Shown one piece after another: positions 8,612-16,616 of a DNA stretch of 64,000 nt. Location of the stretch: positions 1 through 64,000 of the forward strand of contig DAOTXR010000043.1 of assembly GCA_034435375.1 (NCBI GenBank), in the 5' to 3' direction. Every line of letters starts with the position of its first letter. Position 1 is the stretch's first letter. The translations under genes and the position numbers were made by a program. Origin of the DNA: DAOTXR01 sp034435375. GTDB lineage: Bacteria > Chloroflexota > Anaerolineae > Aggregatilineales > UBA3940. A model generated the notes under the pieces. That model saw only the letters and a program-made list of their open reading frames with translations. It made no database searches and was not told where the DNA came from.

Positions 8612-8635
8612 GGCAGGGCGGTTTGCCCTGCCTTT
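8612..8635 (+). terminator. Rho-independent terminator after the kinase gene
   Basis: GGCAGGGC (8612-8619) pairs with GCCCTGCC (8625-8632) around GGTTT, followed by TTT. It lies 29 nt after the kinase stop codon. Confidence 0.75.
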
Positions 8636-8644
8636 GCGTTAAGT

Positions 8645-8682
8645 GTTTTGCGAAAAGCAATTTGAACTACTTTTCGCAAAAC
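8645..8682. repeat. 13-bp perfect inverted repeat
   Basis: GTTTTGCGAAAAG (8645-8657) and CTTTTCGCAAAAC (8670-8682) are perfect complements with a 12-nt loop. Flanking GCGTT (8636-8640) and AACGC (8698-8702) could extend the stem. It sits between a classical terminator and the next gene's start at 8729, so it may be a second terminator, a leader hairpin or an intergenic repeat unit. Confidence 0.7.
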
Positions 8683-8728
8683 CCGAGGTTTCAGAGAAAC
8701 GCTTAAGACTGAGCAATCGTCAAGCAAG

Positions 8729-9619
8729 ATGCATAACTCACTGCGCGTCAGGACTATACCCCTTCAACTCTGGATTGGCCTGCTGTTAGTGGCTGTCGCG
8801 TGGCCGCTCAACTGGCTGCTGGATGGCGTTCGGACGCATGTGTTGTTCTTCCCACTGTGGCTGGGTTACTGCCTGACAGTAGATGGACTGGTATCCGTGC
8901 GAAAAGGCTCCTCGCTGCTCTCACGCAACTGGCGGGCTTACACGGGGATGTTCGTCGTCTCAGCTCCCGCATGGTGGCTATTTGAGGTCATTAACTTGCG
9001 GACACGCAACTGGGCCTACGATGGGCGAGAGCTATTCGGCGACCTGGCTTACTGGGCGCTGGCATCGCTTAGCTTCTCGACCGTCATCCCTGCCGTGTTT
9101 GGCACAGCGGAGATGTTCAGCACGTTCAGCTGGCTGCAGCAGATCGGACGAGGCCCTATAATCAGACCTACCCGAGCTGTGACGGTGGGCTTCTTCCTGA
9201 CGGGCTGGGCTATGCTGGCGCTGATGCTGGCCTGGCCACGTTTCTTTTTTCCATTCGTGTGGTTGTCAGTGTACTTCATCCTGGCGCCGGTCAACGTGTG
9301 GCTAGGGCATCGTTCGCTGGGTCACCATACCGCCCACGGCGATTGGCGACCGGTTCTGGCACTGTGGAGCGGGGTGATGGTGTGTGCCTTCTTCTGGGAG
9401 ATGTGGAACTACCTCTCCTACCCCAAGTGGATCTACCACGTGCCGTTCGTCGACTTCTTGCATGTCTTCGAGATGCCGATCCTGGGCTACGGCGGCTACC
9501 TGCCCTTCAGCATGGAGCTGTTCGACCTGTACCATCTTGTGATTGGGCTGATCGCCCCAGGACTGAGAGGCTACGTGCAGATTGGCGGAGACCAGGCTAT
9601 CTCGGTAGGCCACCCATGA
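8729..9619 (+). CDS. Multi-pass membrane protein of unknown function
   Basis: A 296-residue protein with about seven to eight hydrophobic helices, including LWIGLLLVAVAWPLNWLL near the N-terminus and LTGWAMLALMLAWP mid-protein. Aromatic residues are unusually frequent near helix ends, e.g. WEMWNYLSYPKWIYHVPF at about residues 222-239 and PILGYGGYLPFSMELF at about 249-264. I recognise no enzymatic motif. The stop codon overlaps the ATG of the lipoprotein gene by 4 nt, so the two products are made together and may act together at the membrane. Confidence 0.75.
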   Translation: MHNSLRVRTIPLQLWIGLLLVAVAWPLNWLLDGVRTHVLFFPLWLGYCLTVDGLVSVRKGSSLLSRNWRAYTGMFVVSAPAWWLFEVINLRTRNWAYDGRELFGDLAYWALASLSFSTVIPAVFGTAEMFSTFSWLQQIGRGPIIRPTRAVTVGFFLTGWAMLALMLAWPRFFFPFVWLSVYFILAPVNVWLGHRSLGHHTAHGDWRPVLALWSGVMVCAFFWEMWNYLSYPKWIYHVPFVDFLHVFEMPILGYGGYLPFSMELFDLYHLVIGLIAPGLRGYVQIGGDQAISVGHP

Positions 9620-10326
9620 AGGGCCGTCCGGAACAGCGCACAATCCCTGTGAAGGGCAGAGGCGACGCCTCTGCGTTGGTGCTGGCCTTCACCCTGTTGG
9701 CACTGACTAGCTGTAACCTCCCTGGCATCCCGCGTGGCACCGATGTATTCCCCCAAGTCAGCATCTCGTCCGACACCGAGACAGACGCTATCCCGACCCC
9801 GATCCCGCCAACGCTAACGCCAGCTCCAAGCCCCACGCCGGATGTGCCCTCTGGCTGGTCATCTTATGATAATGCCGAACTCGGCCTGCGCGTCTATGTG
9901 CCAGGAGGCTGGGAACCGCTGACAAGTGGCTCACATCAGCTTGTGCTGCGCGAAATCGACGGTGATGGATGGATCGAGATCAACGTGATAGATGAGACAT
10001 CCGAAGCCATGTGGGGCGTTGACTATCACAATGGCCTGCTGCCCGACGAACTGCTCGGACAGTTGCTCCTGGCGCTCGGCGAGAACGGCGAGTTCGAAGC
10101 GCCACACCCGCTTCTGACCCGCGAAGGACGCACAGCACGCTTCAGCACAGGCGTCTACGACCTGCTCAGCGAGCAGCTCATGGTGGCAGCCATCAGCCTG
10201 CCGGAGCGCGCGATCCTGGTCGTGGCACACGGCAGCGAGGGTCCTGATCTTTCCACGGACGACTGGTTACGCCTGCTGCCCATCTACAAACAGATCGTGT
10301 GGAGCATCACAGCGTTGCATGAATAA
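9616..10326 (+). CDS. Predicted lipoprotein
   Basis: A 236-residue protein. A basic N-terminus and hydrophobic core end in the lipobox LLALTSC at about residues 29-35, so the mature protein should be lipid-anchored on the outer face of the membrane. A Pro/Thr-rich linker (residues about 55-75) leads into a compact domain starting WSSYDNAELGLRVYVPGGW, reminiscent of small surface domains in other Chloroflexota lipoproteins. The ATG at 9616 overlaps the previous gene's TGA; a longer in-frame opening from 9259 lies entirely inside that gene. No function is assigned. Confidence 0.8.
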   Translation: MKGRPEQRTIPVKGRGDASALVLAFTLLALTSCNLPGIPRGTDVFPQVSISSDTETDAIPTPIPPTLTPAPSPTPDVPSGWSSYDNAELGLRVYVPGGWEPLTSGSHQLVLREIDGDGWIEINVIDETSEAMWGVDYHNGLLPDELLGQLLLALGENGEFEAPHPLLTREGRTARFSTGVYDLLSEQLMVAAISLPERAILVVAHGSEGPDLSTDDWLRLLPIYKQIVWSITALHE

Positions 10327-10344
10327 CGAATGGGCAGACACCTT

Positions 10345-11301
10345 TTATGTCTCACCCATCGCATCGATCACCGCACGGAACCCTTCGCGGTAGGTGGGGT
10401 ATTGGAGCTTTAAGCCAAGTTGCTCCTTGATTCTCTGATTGGACATGCGCACCGAATGGCGCAGTGCGCTGGTTCTCACCTGTCCATAGTACGGGTTCAA
10501 TTCACCAGTGCCGAAGCGCGCCAGTTCGCCCGTGCCAACAGAGATGGGCGGCGGCCCGCCCAGCCACTGAGCCAGTTCCATGTACAGCCTGCCGTGGCGG
10601 ATCGGCTCATCGTCACACACGTTGAAGATCGCGCCCGCAGGAGAGTGTTCAAGCGCCAGACGGATGGCACGGGCCGCATCGGCAGCGTGCAGCATCGGCC
10701 AATACATATTCCCATTGCCGATCAGTGGCGCCTGCCCGCGCTTCAGCCCGTAAATCATCCCGCGCGTAGGAGCCGCGTCGGGGGCATAGATCAGCCCCAA
10801 GCGCAGCACCACCCCCGCCGAACGACGCATGGCCGTCGACTCAAGCAGCATTTGCTCGGCGCGCAGATGCGGCTCAGCAACGGGGTCTTCAGAAGCCACA
10901 GGGGACTCTTCGTCTACCCAGGCATCGCCACAGTCGCCGTAAACCCCGTAGAAGCTGGGGAAGACGATGGTCCGCACACCACAGGCCTCGCTGGCCTTCA
11001 GCAAGTTGCGCAACATGCTGACCATCACTTCCTCATTTTGAGCCCACTTATCCTCCGTCGCAGAGTCATCAGTGGGAATGGTCTTCGCCAGGTGAACGGC
11101 GGCATGTACGTCACACATGGCATCTGCCAGTTGTTCAACATCGCGTCCCTGCCCGGAAAGCGCCGAAGCTCTCATCGCTCGCAGCAACGACCGACTGGCA
11201 TCTGTGCGTGCCAGTCCGACCACGTCGTGCCCATACACGACCAACTCGTTGACCAACGCCCGACCAATCACCCCAGTGGCTCCAGTGATGAAGACACGCA
11301 T
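10345..11301 (-). CDS. NAD(P)-dependent epimerase/dehydratase (extended SDR)
   Basis: A 318-residue Rossmann protein opening with MRVFITGATGVIGRAL, the GxxGxxG dinucleotide loop of extended short-chain dehydrogenases. Further family features are HLAKTIP (NAG-like region), VFPSFYGVYGD with the candidate catalytic Tyr, VVLRLGLIY, and FNVCDDEP near the substrate-binding C-terminal half. Relatives act on nucleotide sugars or other small substrates; this one cannot be assigned to a reaction. It converges on the lipoprotein gene with an 18-nt gap and diverges from the long acidic protein gene. Confidence 0.8.
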   Translation of the reverse strand: MRVFITGATGVIGRALVNELVVYGHDVVGLARTDASRSLLRAMRASALSGQGRDVEQLADAMCDVHAAVHLAKTIPTDDSATEDKWAQNEEVMVSMLRNLLKASEACGVRTIVFPSFYGVYGDCGDAWVDEESPVASEDPVAEPHLRAEQMLLESTAMRRSAGVVLRLGLIYAPDAAPTRGMIYGLKRGQAPLIGNGNMYWPMLHAADAARAIRLALEHSPAGAIFNVCDDEPIRHGRLYMELAQWLGGPPPISVGTGELARFGTGELNPYYGQVRTSALRHSVRMSNQRIKEQLGLKLQYPTYREGFRAVIDAMGET

Positions 11302-11514
11302 ATTCGGTATATCCCCATGAGTGTGATTGCCTGAAGATCGCCCTCTTCGGGCAAGGTTCGATTTGCTGTCATAATCCTATCACAAAACTCAAAAGATAGC
11401 CTACGCCAACCCATGCCAACAGAACGGACGCGAAACAATCAGTATCCACCTATGGCCTCTTTCGGGCATCCGGTGGACTGAGGACATGCTGCACATGACA
11501 CCCTCAAGGCCACA

Positions 11515-11550
11515 CTGCCGACGGCAGGCAAGCGTAGTCCGGTATATAAT
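11515..11550 (+). promoter_or_regulatory. Palindrome and -10 element upstream of the 978-residue gene
   Basis: CTGCCG-A-CGGCAG (11515-11527) is a perfect 6-bp inverted repeat. It lies about 17 nt upstream of TATAAT (11545-11550), where a -35 element would be, and no good -35 is present. The arrangement would suit an activator or repressor site. This is inference from position. Confidence 0.4.
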
Positions 11551-11584
11551 GAGAGTGTGCACACATGCAGAGATGGGTGTGTTC

Positions 11585-11683
11585 CCCGTTGGGGCAGGAC
11601 CCCCAATGGGATGGCGATGACGGTGCTGAGCCTCACTCCTGTTCTCTATTAGATGGAGAGGGGGCAAGATCGACCGAAGGTCG
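11585..11683 (+). other. Structured 5' leader of the 978-residue gene
   Basis: If transcription starts just after 11550, the leader is about 175 nt. It contains a 10-bp hairpin, CCCGTTGGGG (11585-11594) with CCCCAATGGG (11601-11610, one wobble), and a small hairpin CGACC-GAA-GGTCG (11671-11683). No known riboswitch class is recognised. Confidence 0.35.
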
Positions 11684-11730
11684 GGTGAGGTTGCTCCAAA
11701 CCAGAAACGCACCCTGAGGAGATTAGGACG

Positions 11731-14667
11731 TTGACCGACATTGTCTTGAGCTGGTACGATATCCAGATCGACCCGCTGGCAGACGCAGACTACGACAGCA
11801 CGCAGGTGATCGAAGCGTCGCGCAAAGTCCCCCGCCGGCCCATCACCGACATGCGCGCAGCTGGCATCCGTGTTGCCGCGCGGCGTGACGATCTGGTGCT
11901 GGCCGGCGGGCTGGGAGCAGAGTTCCTCCCCGACATGTCCGGAAGGCTGCTGATTCAGGTGTTGGTCTCTGGCCCATCCAGCGAACCGGCAGAGGAGGGC
12001 ATGATGTGCGTTGGCCTGCCAGCCGAGGCAGCCCCGCACGTGCTCCACGGCGCACAGGCTGCGCCCGAGATCGACCTGCTGGGTGGAGGGCTGCTGCGCT
12101 TCGACCGTGCGGTGTCTCTGCCCGGCACACCCATCCCAGAGCTGTTCGCATGGATGGCAAAGGCTGTGGTACGACTGCTCACGCCTGGGGCAGCGGAACT
12201 TTCGAACTTCGAACTGGCCACGTTGCTGGGTGTTGAGTATGTCGAAGAAATCGATGCCGACACTGTCATAGCCCAAACTCGCGAGGAAGAAGCTCTTGCC
12301 TCACGCGAGCCAATCGTCGAGTTCCCCGTTGACGATCAGATTGCCGAGGAAGTCATCGAGTATCCCACGCTGTTTGACCTGCTCCAGCGCAGCGGGGACG
12401 AGTTCATCGAGACGGAGGCGTCCCAAGCTGAGGCTGCACCTTTGGAGTCTGAGCACCCTCTTCCCGGAACGAAACCGCTGGGGATGGCCGCCGGGGCACT
12501 AGAGAGGGAACCGCTCATGCAGGACACGGCGGTTGAACCGGCTACAGCAGACATCACAGCAGCCAAGCCTGCCTCCTCCATCGTCGAAGCGCCTGTCGAG
12601 GAGATGGCTGAGATCGTTGTCTCAGCTCCTGAAGTTGGGCCAATCGAGAATGGCACGATGGAGTCGGAGGCTACAGCGCTGCCGGCAGGGCCGGTAGCCG
12701 AGGCCCTGCCGGGGCAGCCACTTCCCGTTCCTGAAGTCGAGGCTGTGGCCGGGCCTGAGGAGGCTGAGAGATGGACAACGCCCTCGTTTGAGCAAGTTGC
12801 CGAGGCAACCATCGAGCCTGGGATGTCTGCCCCCGAAGCCGAAGGCGCCGTGGCGTCGGAAGGTGCTATGGGCGAGACTCAACCTACCGCTGGTGAGCAG
12901 GTCGGCTTGGCGGCCGAGGAGCCTACGCCGCCTGCTGAGATCGTCGCAGAGCCATACCCTGCCGCAGACGAGGCGACCATGCCACCGGCTGAACCCAGAA
13001 CAGCGGCCCCTGAGGCGAGACCGCTCGAACCCCGGATCGTATCAGCGTTGTTCAGATCAAGGGAGACTGCCGCCAAACAGAAGCAGACGCAGCCCGGCAG
13101 CGACATCACACCCCCCGAATCTCCCGAAGACGAGGAACTCCTGATCAGGGTCCGCTGGCCCAATGGGATGAGCGCCCCTGCGGAGCACGGGCCAGAGCGG
13201 TCGACAGCCAGGCTTGCACCGGCAGACAAGCTGTTGTTGACCGGCGCCGAAGAACCACTGGTCCACGTCCGGTGGACTGACGACGAGGCCACTCGCGGCA
13301 CACGGGAGCAATCCCCACGTACAGGGCATGTTGCACATGAGGTCAAACCTACCCCCTGGTATGAGGAGCCAGCGCGCCTGGCGCCCGTGCCAGAGCCAGC
13401 CTCAGCTCCTCGAAGTGGACCGGCGCCAAAAGCAGCTCCGGTGAAGGCTATTGAGGAATACGACCGGACTGCCGAATCCGAGCCTGCTCTTGCACAGCCA
13501 CCTGTGATAGAGGCTCCTACGCCAGAAACTAGGGCGGCAGACGTGGAGGCTCCAGCCAGAAGCGTAACATCACCCACGGAGGGCATCGCTTCGCCGCTGG
13601 ACAGCCACATCGAGGCGCTGGTCCAGGTGATACCATTCACCAGCGACCAGGCTATCGCCGACAGCGAAGAGGCCTGGCTGGGCGGCGCAGATCTGCCACC
13701 CGTGATCGAGGTCGCGGACGAAGAGGAAGTCCTCGCGCCGGAGGTCGAAGCCCTGTCACAGGAGGACCAAGCTGCCGACGAGTGGCTGTTCGCAAGCGCC
13801 GAGCTGCCGCCTGTGATCGAGATGGCAGACGATGGAGAGCCGGAACTGCCGGCTGAGACAGACAGCACATTTCCCTCACCTGCGGCGACCTTGCCACAAG
13901 AAGCTGCGCCCGATGCTATGCCCCCTCTGACCGTCCAAGCAGACACACAGGTCCAGGGGCCTACACTCAAAACGCCTGCTCTGGCTCCTCCTTACGTCGA
14001 GGTCGAGGAGACCTCCGCCCCCGAGGCTGCCGTGCTGTTGGAGGAACAGGCTGTAGCTCCGATAGAGACGCCGCCCAGGCCGGTCAGTCCTCTGGAGCAG
14101 ATGGGGACAGCTCTGCCGGAGGTAGTTAGTGCGCACGCCGACACCAACGTGATCGCTCCCGCACGGCACATCGATGCCAGGCCATTGTCTGAGGACGAGA
14201 TCGGATCGCTGATGGAGGCAGTGCGTCCGTCAAGGACAAGAGATACCAACAGGCTGCCAGTTATGCAGCGTGGGGCGGCTTCAGATTATGTGCCGATGGA
14301 TGTGAAACCGCTGTCTCAGGAGGAGCTGGCCGACCTGCTGCACACGGTGAGGGGGAAGCATGGCGACACAGGCCCTGCGCCTACGGCTGCCAGAGCCGTT
14401 CCAGCCGAGCCGCCTGTCGACCGGCGACTCGCCCCACCGATCTCCCTCCCTGTGGATGAAACGCCGCCGCGACGCGCAATGCCTGATGCCTCGGCATTCG
14501 TCTACCCACCGCCATCGCGCAGCAAGGGGCGCGGCTTCAGCAAGTTGACCATGCATCTATGCGCAGCCTGTAACCGCTACGCGGCCCGTGAGATTGCCCC
14601 TTATATCTTCAAGTGCTACCGCTGTAAAGCAGTAATCGAATATCGGCCAGCCCCCTCAAGACGCTAA
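11731..14667 (+). CDS. Long acidic Pro/Ala/Glu-rich protein with C-terminal zinc ribbon
   Basis: A 978-residue protein starting at TTG with GAGGAGATTAGG upstream. Residues 1-190 look globular (LSWYDIQIDPLADADYD onward). Residues about 190-900 are low-complexity, rich in Glu, Ala, Pro and Val, probably disordered. Short motifs recur within it: a pair of VRW motifs (LLIRVRW, PLVHVRW), a pair of LPPVIE (DLPPVIEVAD, ELPPVIEMAD) and a pair of PLSxEE (PLSEDEIGSLMEAV, PLSQEELADLLHTV). The last 35 residues form a zinc ribbon, LCAACNRYA...FKCYRCKAVIEY, with two CxxC pairs. No membrane helix or signal peptide. The ribbon suggests nucleic-acid or protein binding, the rest a scaffold; both are inference. 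No family recognised. Confidence 0.75.
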   Translation: MTDIVLSWYDIQIDPLADADYDSTQVIEASRKVPRRPITDMRAAGIRVAARRDDLVLAGGLGAEFLPDMSGRLLIQVLVSGPSSEPAEEGMMCVGLPAEAAPHVLHGAQAAPEIDLLGGGLLRFDRAVSLPGTPIPELFAWMAKAVVRLLTPGAAELSNFELATLLGVEYVEEIDADTVIAQTREEEALASREPIVEFPVDDQIAEEVIEYPTLFDLLQRSGDEFIETEASQAEAAPLESEHPLPGTKPLGMAAGALEREPLMQDTAVEPATADITAAKPASSIVEAPVEEMAEIVVSAPEVGPIENGTMESEATALPAGPVAEALPGQPLPVPEVEAVAGPEEAERWTTPSFEQVAEATIEPGMSAPEAEGAVASEGAMGETQPTAGEQVGLAAEEPTPPAEIVAEPYPAADEATMPPAEPRTAAPEARPLEPRIVSALFRSRETAAKQKQTQPGSDITPPESPEDEELLIRVRWPNGMSAPAEHGPERSTARLAPADKLLLTGAEEPLVHVRWTDDEATRGTREQSPRTGHVAHEVKPTPWYEEPARLAPVPEPASAPRSGPAPKAAPVKAIEEYDRTAESEPALAQPPVIEAPTPETRAADVEAPARSVTSPTEGIASPLDSHIEALVQVIPFTSDQAIADSEEAWLGGADLPPVIEVADEEEVLAPEVEALSQEDQAADEWLFASAELPPVIEMADDGEPELPAETDSTFPSPAATLPQEAAPDAMPPLTVQADTQVQGPTLKTPALAPPYVEVEETSAPEAAVLLEEQAVAPIETPPRPVSPLEQMGTALPEVVSAHADTNVIAPARHIDARPLSEDEIGSLMEAVRPSRTRDTNRLPVMQRGAASDYVPMDVKPLSQEELADLLHTVRGKHGDTGPAPTAARAVPAEPPVDRRLAPPISLPVDETPPRRAMPDASAFVYPPPSRSKGRGFSKLTMHLCAACNRYAAREIAPYIFKCYRCKAVIEYRPAPSRR

Positions 14668-14681
14668 CACAGGCATGGCCT

Positions 14682-15650
14682 TCATCCCAGGACCTTATGG
14701 GTCGCAGCACGCCGCGCACCCACCGTCTGGTAGGCTGGGCCGCCGCTGGCAGCGACAAACTCCGCGACGACCTCATCAAACCAGCCAGACGGTGTAACCC
14801 TAGCAATCAAACATTCGAAGGTGAGCAGAGAGGCATGTACCAGGGTACACAGTGCGTTGTGAAGCACCAACGCATCCTCACCTGTGATGTGGCTGAAGAT
14901 GAACGAGTCCGTATCCTGATAGTTCGAGCGGCGACGCATCCGGTACAGAGCATCAAAGAGCGTGGTAGGGAGCATACGGTCGATTAATTCCTGACGCTCG
15001 TGTTTCATAATGCGCTTTTTCCTGCGGCTCTTCTTCCACGCCTGAATCCACTCCTCAAGCTGTCGCTTGCGGGTGGTGCGCAACAGCAGACCAAAATGTT
15101 GCCAGGGATCGTCCGGAGCCTCAAGCGGGTTGGTCAGGGTGACGATGATGTCTACAGGGGTATGCATCAGTGTCACTGTGGTGATTTCCGGGTCCCCGCC
15201 CAGAATACAGCACCAGGGCACGGGGAATGGACCATTGGCCGAGCGCAGTTCAGTGCTCATGGTGCGCAGCGAGCCGTTATGATTGGTCGGCACTTCATCT
15301 CGACTGATCATGAAGTAAGCCTGCATGGCTCGATTGATGGCATAATAAGCGTGAACCATTGACCAGGGAACAGCGTAGGGGAACACACCAGGACACTCTG
15401 CTGAGGTACGCATCAGCAGCTCAGTATACCAGCCATGACGAAGCACCATAGCCAGGTCTTCCAGGTTAGTATGAGCTTGGCGGGCAAATACCTGGAATCC
15501 ACGCCGCCCAGCCAGCGTCCGCACCAGGTCTTCATCAGAGGGGTACAGACCATCGATGAGACGCGCTACGGCATCCAGGTAGTTCTGGTAGGTCAGGTAG
15601 CGATAAAAGGCGTGATCTTTCTTATGCACCATATCCATCTCTCCCGACAC
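14682..15650 (-). CDS. Uncharacterised 322-residue protein
   Basis: A soluble, mostly helical protein without recognised family. Residues 1-175 contain many aromatic and His residues (MVLRHGWYTELLM, PWSMVHAYYAINRAMQAYF). A basic segment RKRQLEEWIQAWKKSRRKKR lies at about 193-212. The C-terminal part has RRRSNYQDTDSF followed by two helices. The RxxxNYxD pattern before long helices recalls HEPN-type helical bundles, but the diagnostic RxxxxH is not clear, so that remains a guess. It converges on the 978-residue gene with a 14-nt gap and stands alone on its strand. Confidence 0.65.
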   Translation of the reverse strand: MSGEMDMVHKKDHAFYRYLTYQNYLDAVARLIDGLYPSDEDLVRTLAGRRGFQVFARQAHTNLEDLAMVLRHGWYTELLMRTSAECPGVFPYAVPWSMVHAYYAINRAMQAYFMISRDEVPTNHNGSLRTMSTELRSANGPFPVPWCCILGGDPEITTVTLMHTPVDIIVTLTNPLEAPDDPWQHFGLLLRTTRKRQLEEWIQAWKKSRRKKRIMKHERQELIDRMLPTTLFDALYRMRRRSNYQDTDSFIFSHITGEDALVLHNALCTLVHASLLTFECLIARVTPSGWFDEVVAEFVAASGGPAYQTVGARRAATHKVLG

Positions 15651-15697
15651 CCGCCACGGAAGGCCTCGATCTACCTACTCTGCATTCCTAACCGAAA

Positions 15698-16123
15698 TTA
15701 TCGCCACAGGTGTGACATCCACGGCCACACTTTCTCCAGAAGCGGCGGGCCTAGCACAAGGAGCCCAATCAGCACCGCAGTTCCCGCCGCGACAAGCACC
15801 CCGCCAGCGGCTACATCTTTGCCGATCTGCGCCAGTGGATGAACGGTCGGGCTAGCGAGGTCGACCACAGCTTCCAGAGCCGTGTTGATGAACTCCGACA
15901 CCCAGACCAGGCCCATGGCCGCTACGATCAAAGCCCACTCAAGCGCACTCAGCCGCAGCCACAGCCCAACAGCGATCACAGCCAAGCTAAAGGCACAGTG
16001 AATCCAGGCATTGCGCTGGGTGCGGAACAGGTGGCCCCAGCCAGCAAAAGCGTGGCGGAAGCTGTCGACACGGCTGACGCTGCGGTGTGCAGCGCTCTGC
16101 TGCGAGGAGTCAGGCTGTTTCAC
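15698..16123 (-). CDS. dgkA: Diacylglycerol/undecaprenol kinase (DgkA family)
   Basis: A small integral membrane kinase, 141 residues from the proposed GTG at 16123. The first segment, FRHAFAGWGHLFRTQRNAWIH, precedes three hydrophobic helices. The family signature is SEFINTALEAVVDL followed by IGKDVAAGGVLVAA, with the conserved Glu, Asn-Thr-Ala, Asp and Lys-Asp. Gram-positive-type members phosphorylate undecaprenol or diacylglycerol and recycle lipid carrier. The open frame extends upstream into ybeY, so the exact start is uncertain. It is the last gene of the conserved pgpH-ybeY-dgkA cluster. Confidence 0.85.
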   Translation of the reverse strand: MKQPDSSQQSAAHRSVSRVDSFRHAFAGWGHLFRTQRNAWIHCAFSLAVIAVGLWLRLSALEWALIVAAMGLVWVSEFINTALEAVVDLASPTVHPLAQIGKDVAAGGVLVAAGTAVLIGLLVLGPPLLEKVWPWMSHLWR

Positions 16124-16151
16124 GGTTATAGCAAGGTCATGAAGGCTGCGA

Positions 16152-16616
16152 TCAATAACCTGCCGCTCGGACCGCGTCCATGGCCGCTGACTCGTAGGCC
16201 CACATCTCAGCCTGCTGGTCAGGGGTCTGGTGATCGAAGCCGAGCAGGTGCAGTGTCCCATGGATGGCCAGCATCTGAAGCTCGCGGATCAGGGGGTGGC
16301 CTGTGGACTTGGCCTGCTGATAGGCCACCGGAAAGGCGATCACCACGTCACCCAGATAGGGTGGTTCTCCAGGCTCAACAGCGTAAGGTACGTCCTCCGC
16401 TGGAAATGAAAGCACGTCGGTGGTGGAGTCGATCCCAGCAAACTCGAGATTCAGGTCACGGACACGCTTGTCGCTGGCTAGCGTGACAGACATCGCACAT
16501 GGGGCCTGAGCCTGCGCTACGCTCAATGCATACCACGCCGCAGACTGGACAGCATTCAGATCGACCTGGTAGTCGCCTTCAACTGACACATAGATGGTGT
16601 AACTTGTGTCACTCAC
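16152..16616 (-). CDS. ybeY: Endoribonuclease YbeY (rRNA maturation)
   Basis: A 154-residue single-strand-specific metallo-endoribonuclease that takes part in 16S rRNA 3'-end maturation and ribosome quality control. The zinc site is clear: HGTLHLLGFDH at about residues 119-129 matches H-G-x-L-H-L-x-G-[YF]-D-H. The STTDVLSFPAED motif upstream is the family's second conserved block. The start overlaps the stop of pgpH (ATGA), so the two are translationally coupled. The gene order pgpH-ybeY-dgkA is the same as in Bacillus. Confidence 0.93.
   Translation of the reverse strand: MSDTSYTIYVSVEGDYQVDLNAVQSAAWYALSVAQAQAPCAMSVTLASDKRVRDLNLEFAGIDSTTDVLSFPAEDVPYAVEPGEPPYLGDVVIAFPVAYQQAKSTGHPLIRELQMLAIHGTLHLLGFDHQTPDQQAEMWAYESAAMDAVRAAGY

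Noticed and set aside
9259..9615. Upstream extension of the lipoprotein reading frame
   Set aside because: It lies wholly inside the membrane protein gene in another frame; the lipobox and the ATGA overlap fix the start at 9616.
12879..13970. 363-codon frame on the minus strand, Ser/Ala/Gly-rich
   Set aside because: It is the antisense shadow of the Glu/Ala/Pro-rich coding region; it has no ribosome-binding site or recognisable domain.
16124..16261. N-terminal extension of the DgkA frame
   Set aside because: It overlaps ybeY by over 100 nt and adds a Cys/Arg-rich leader unlike any DgkA; the GTG at 16123 gives a family-like length.
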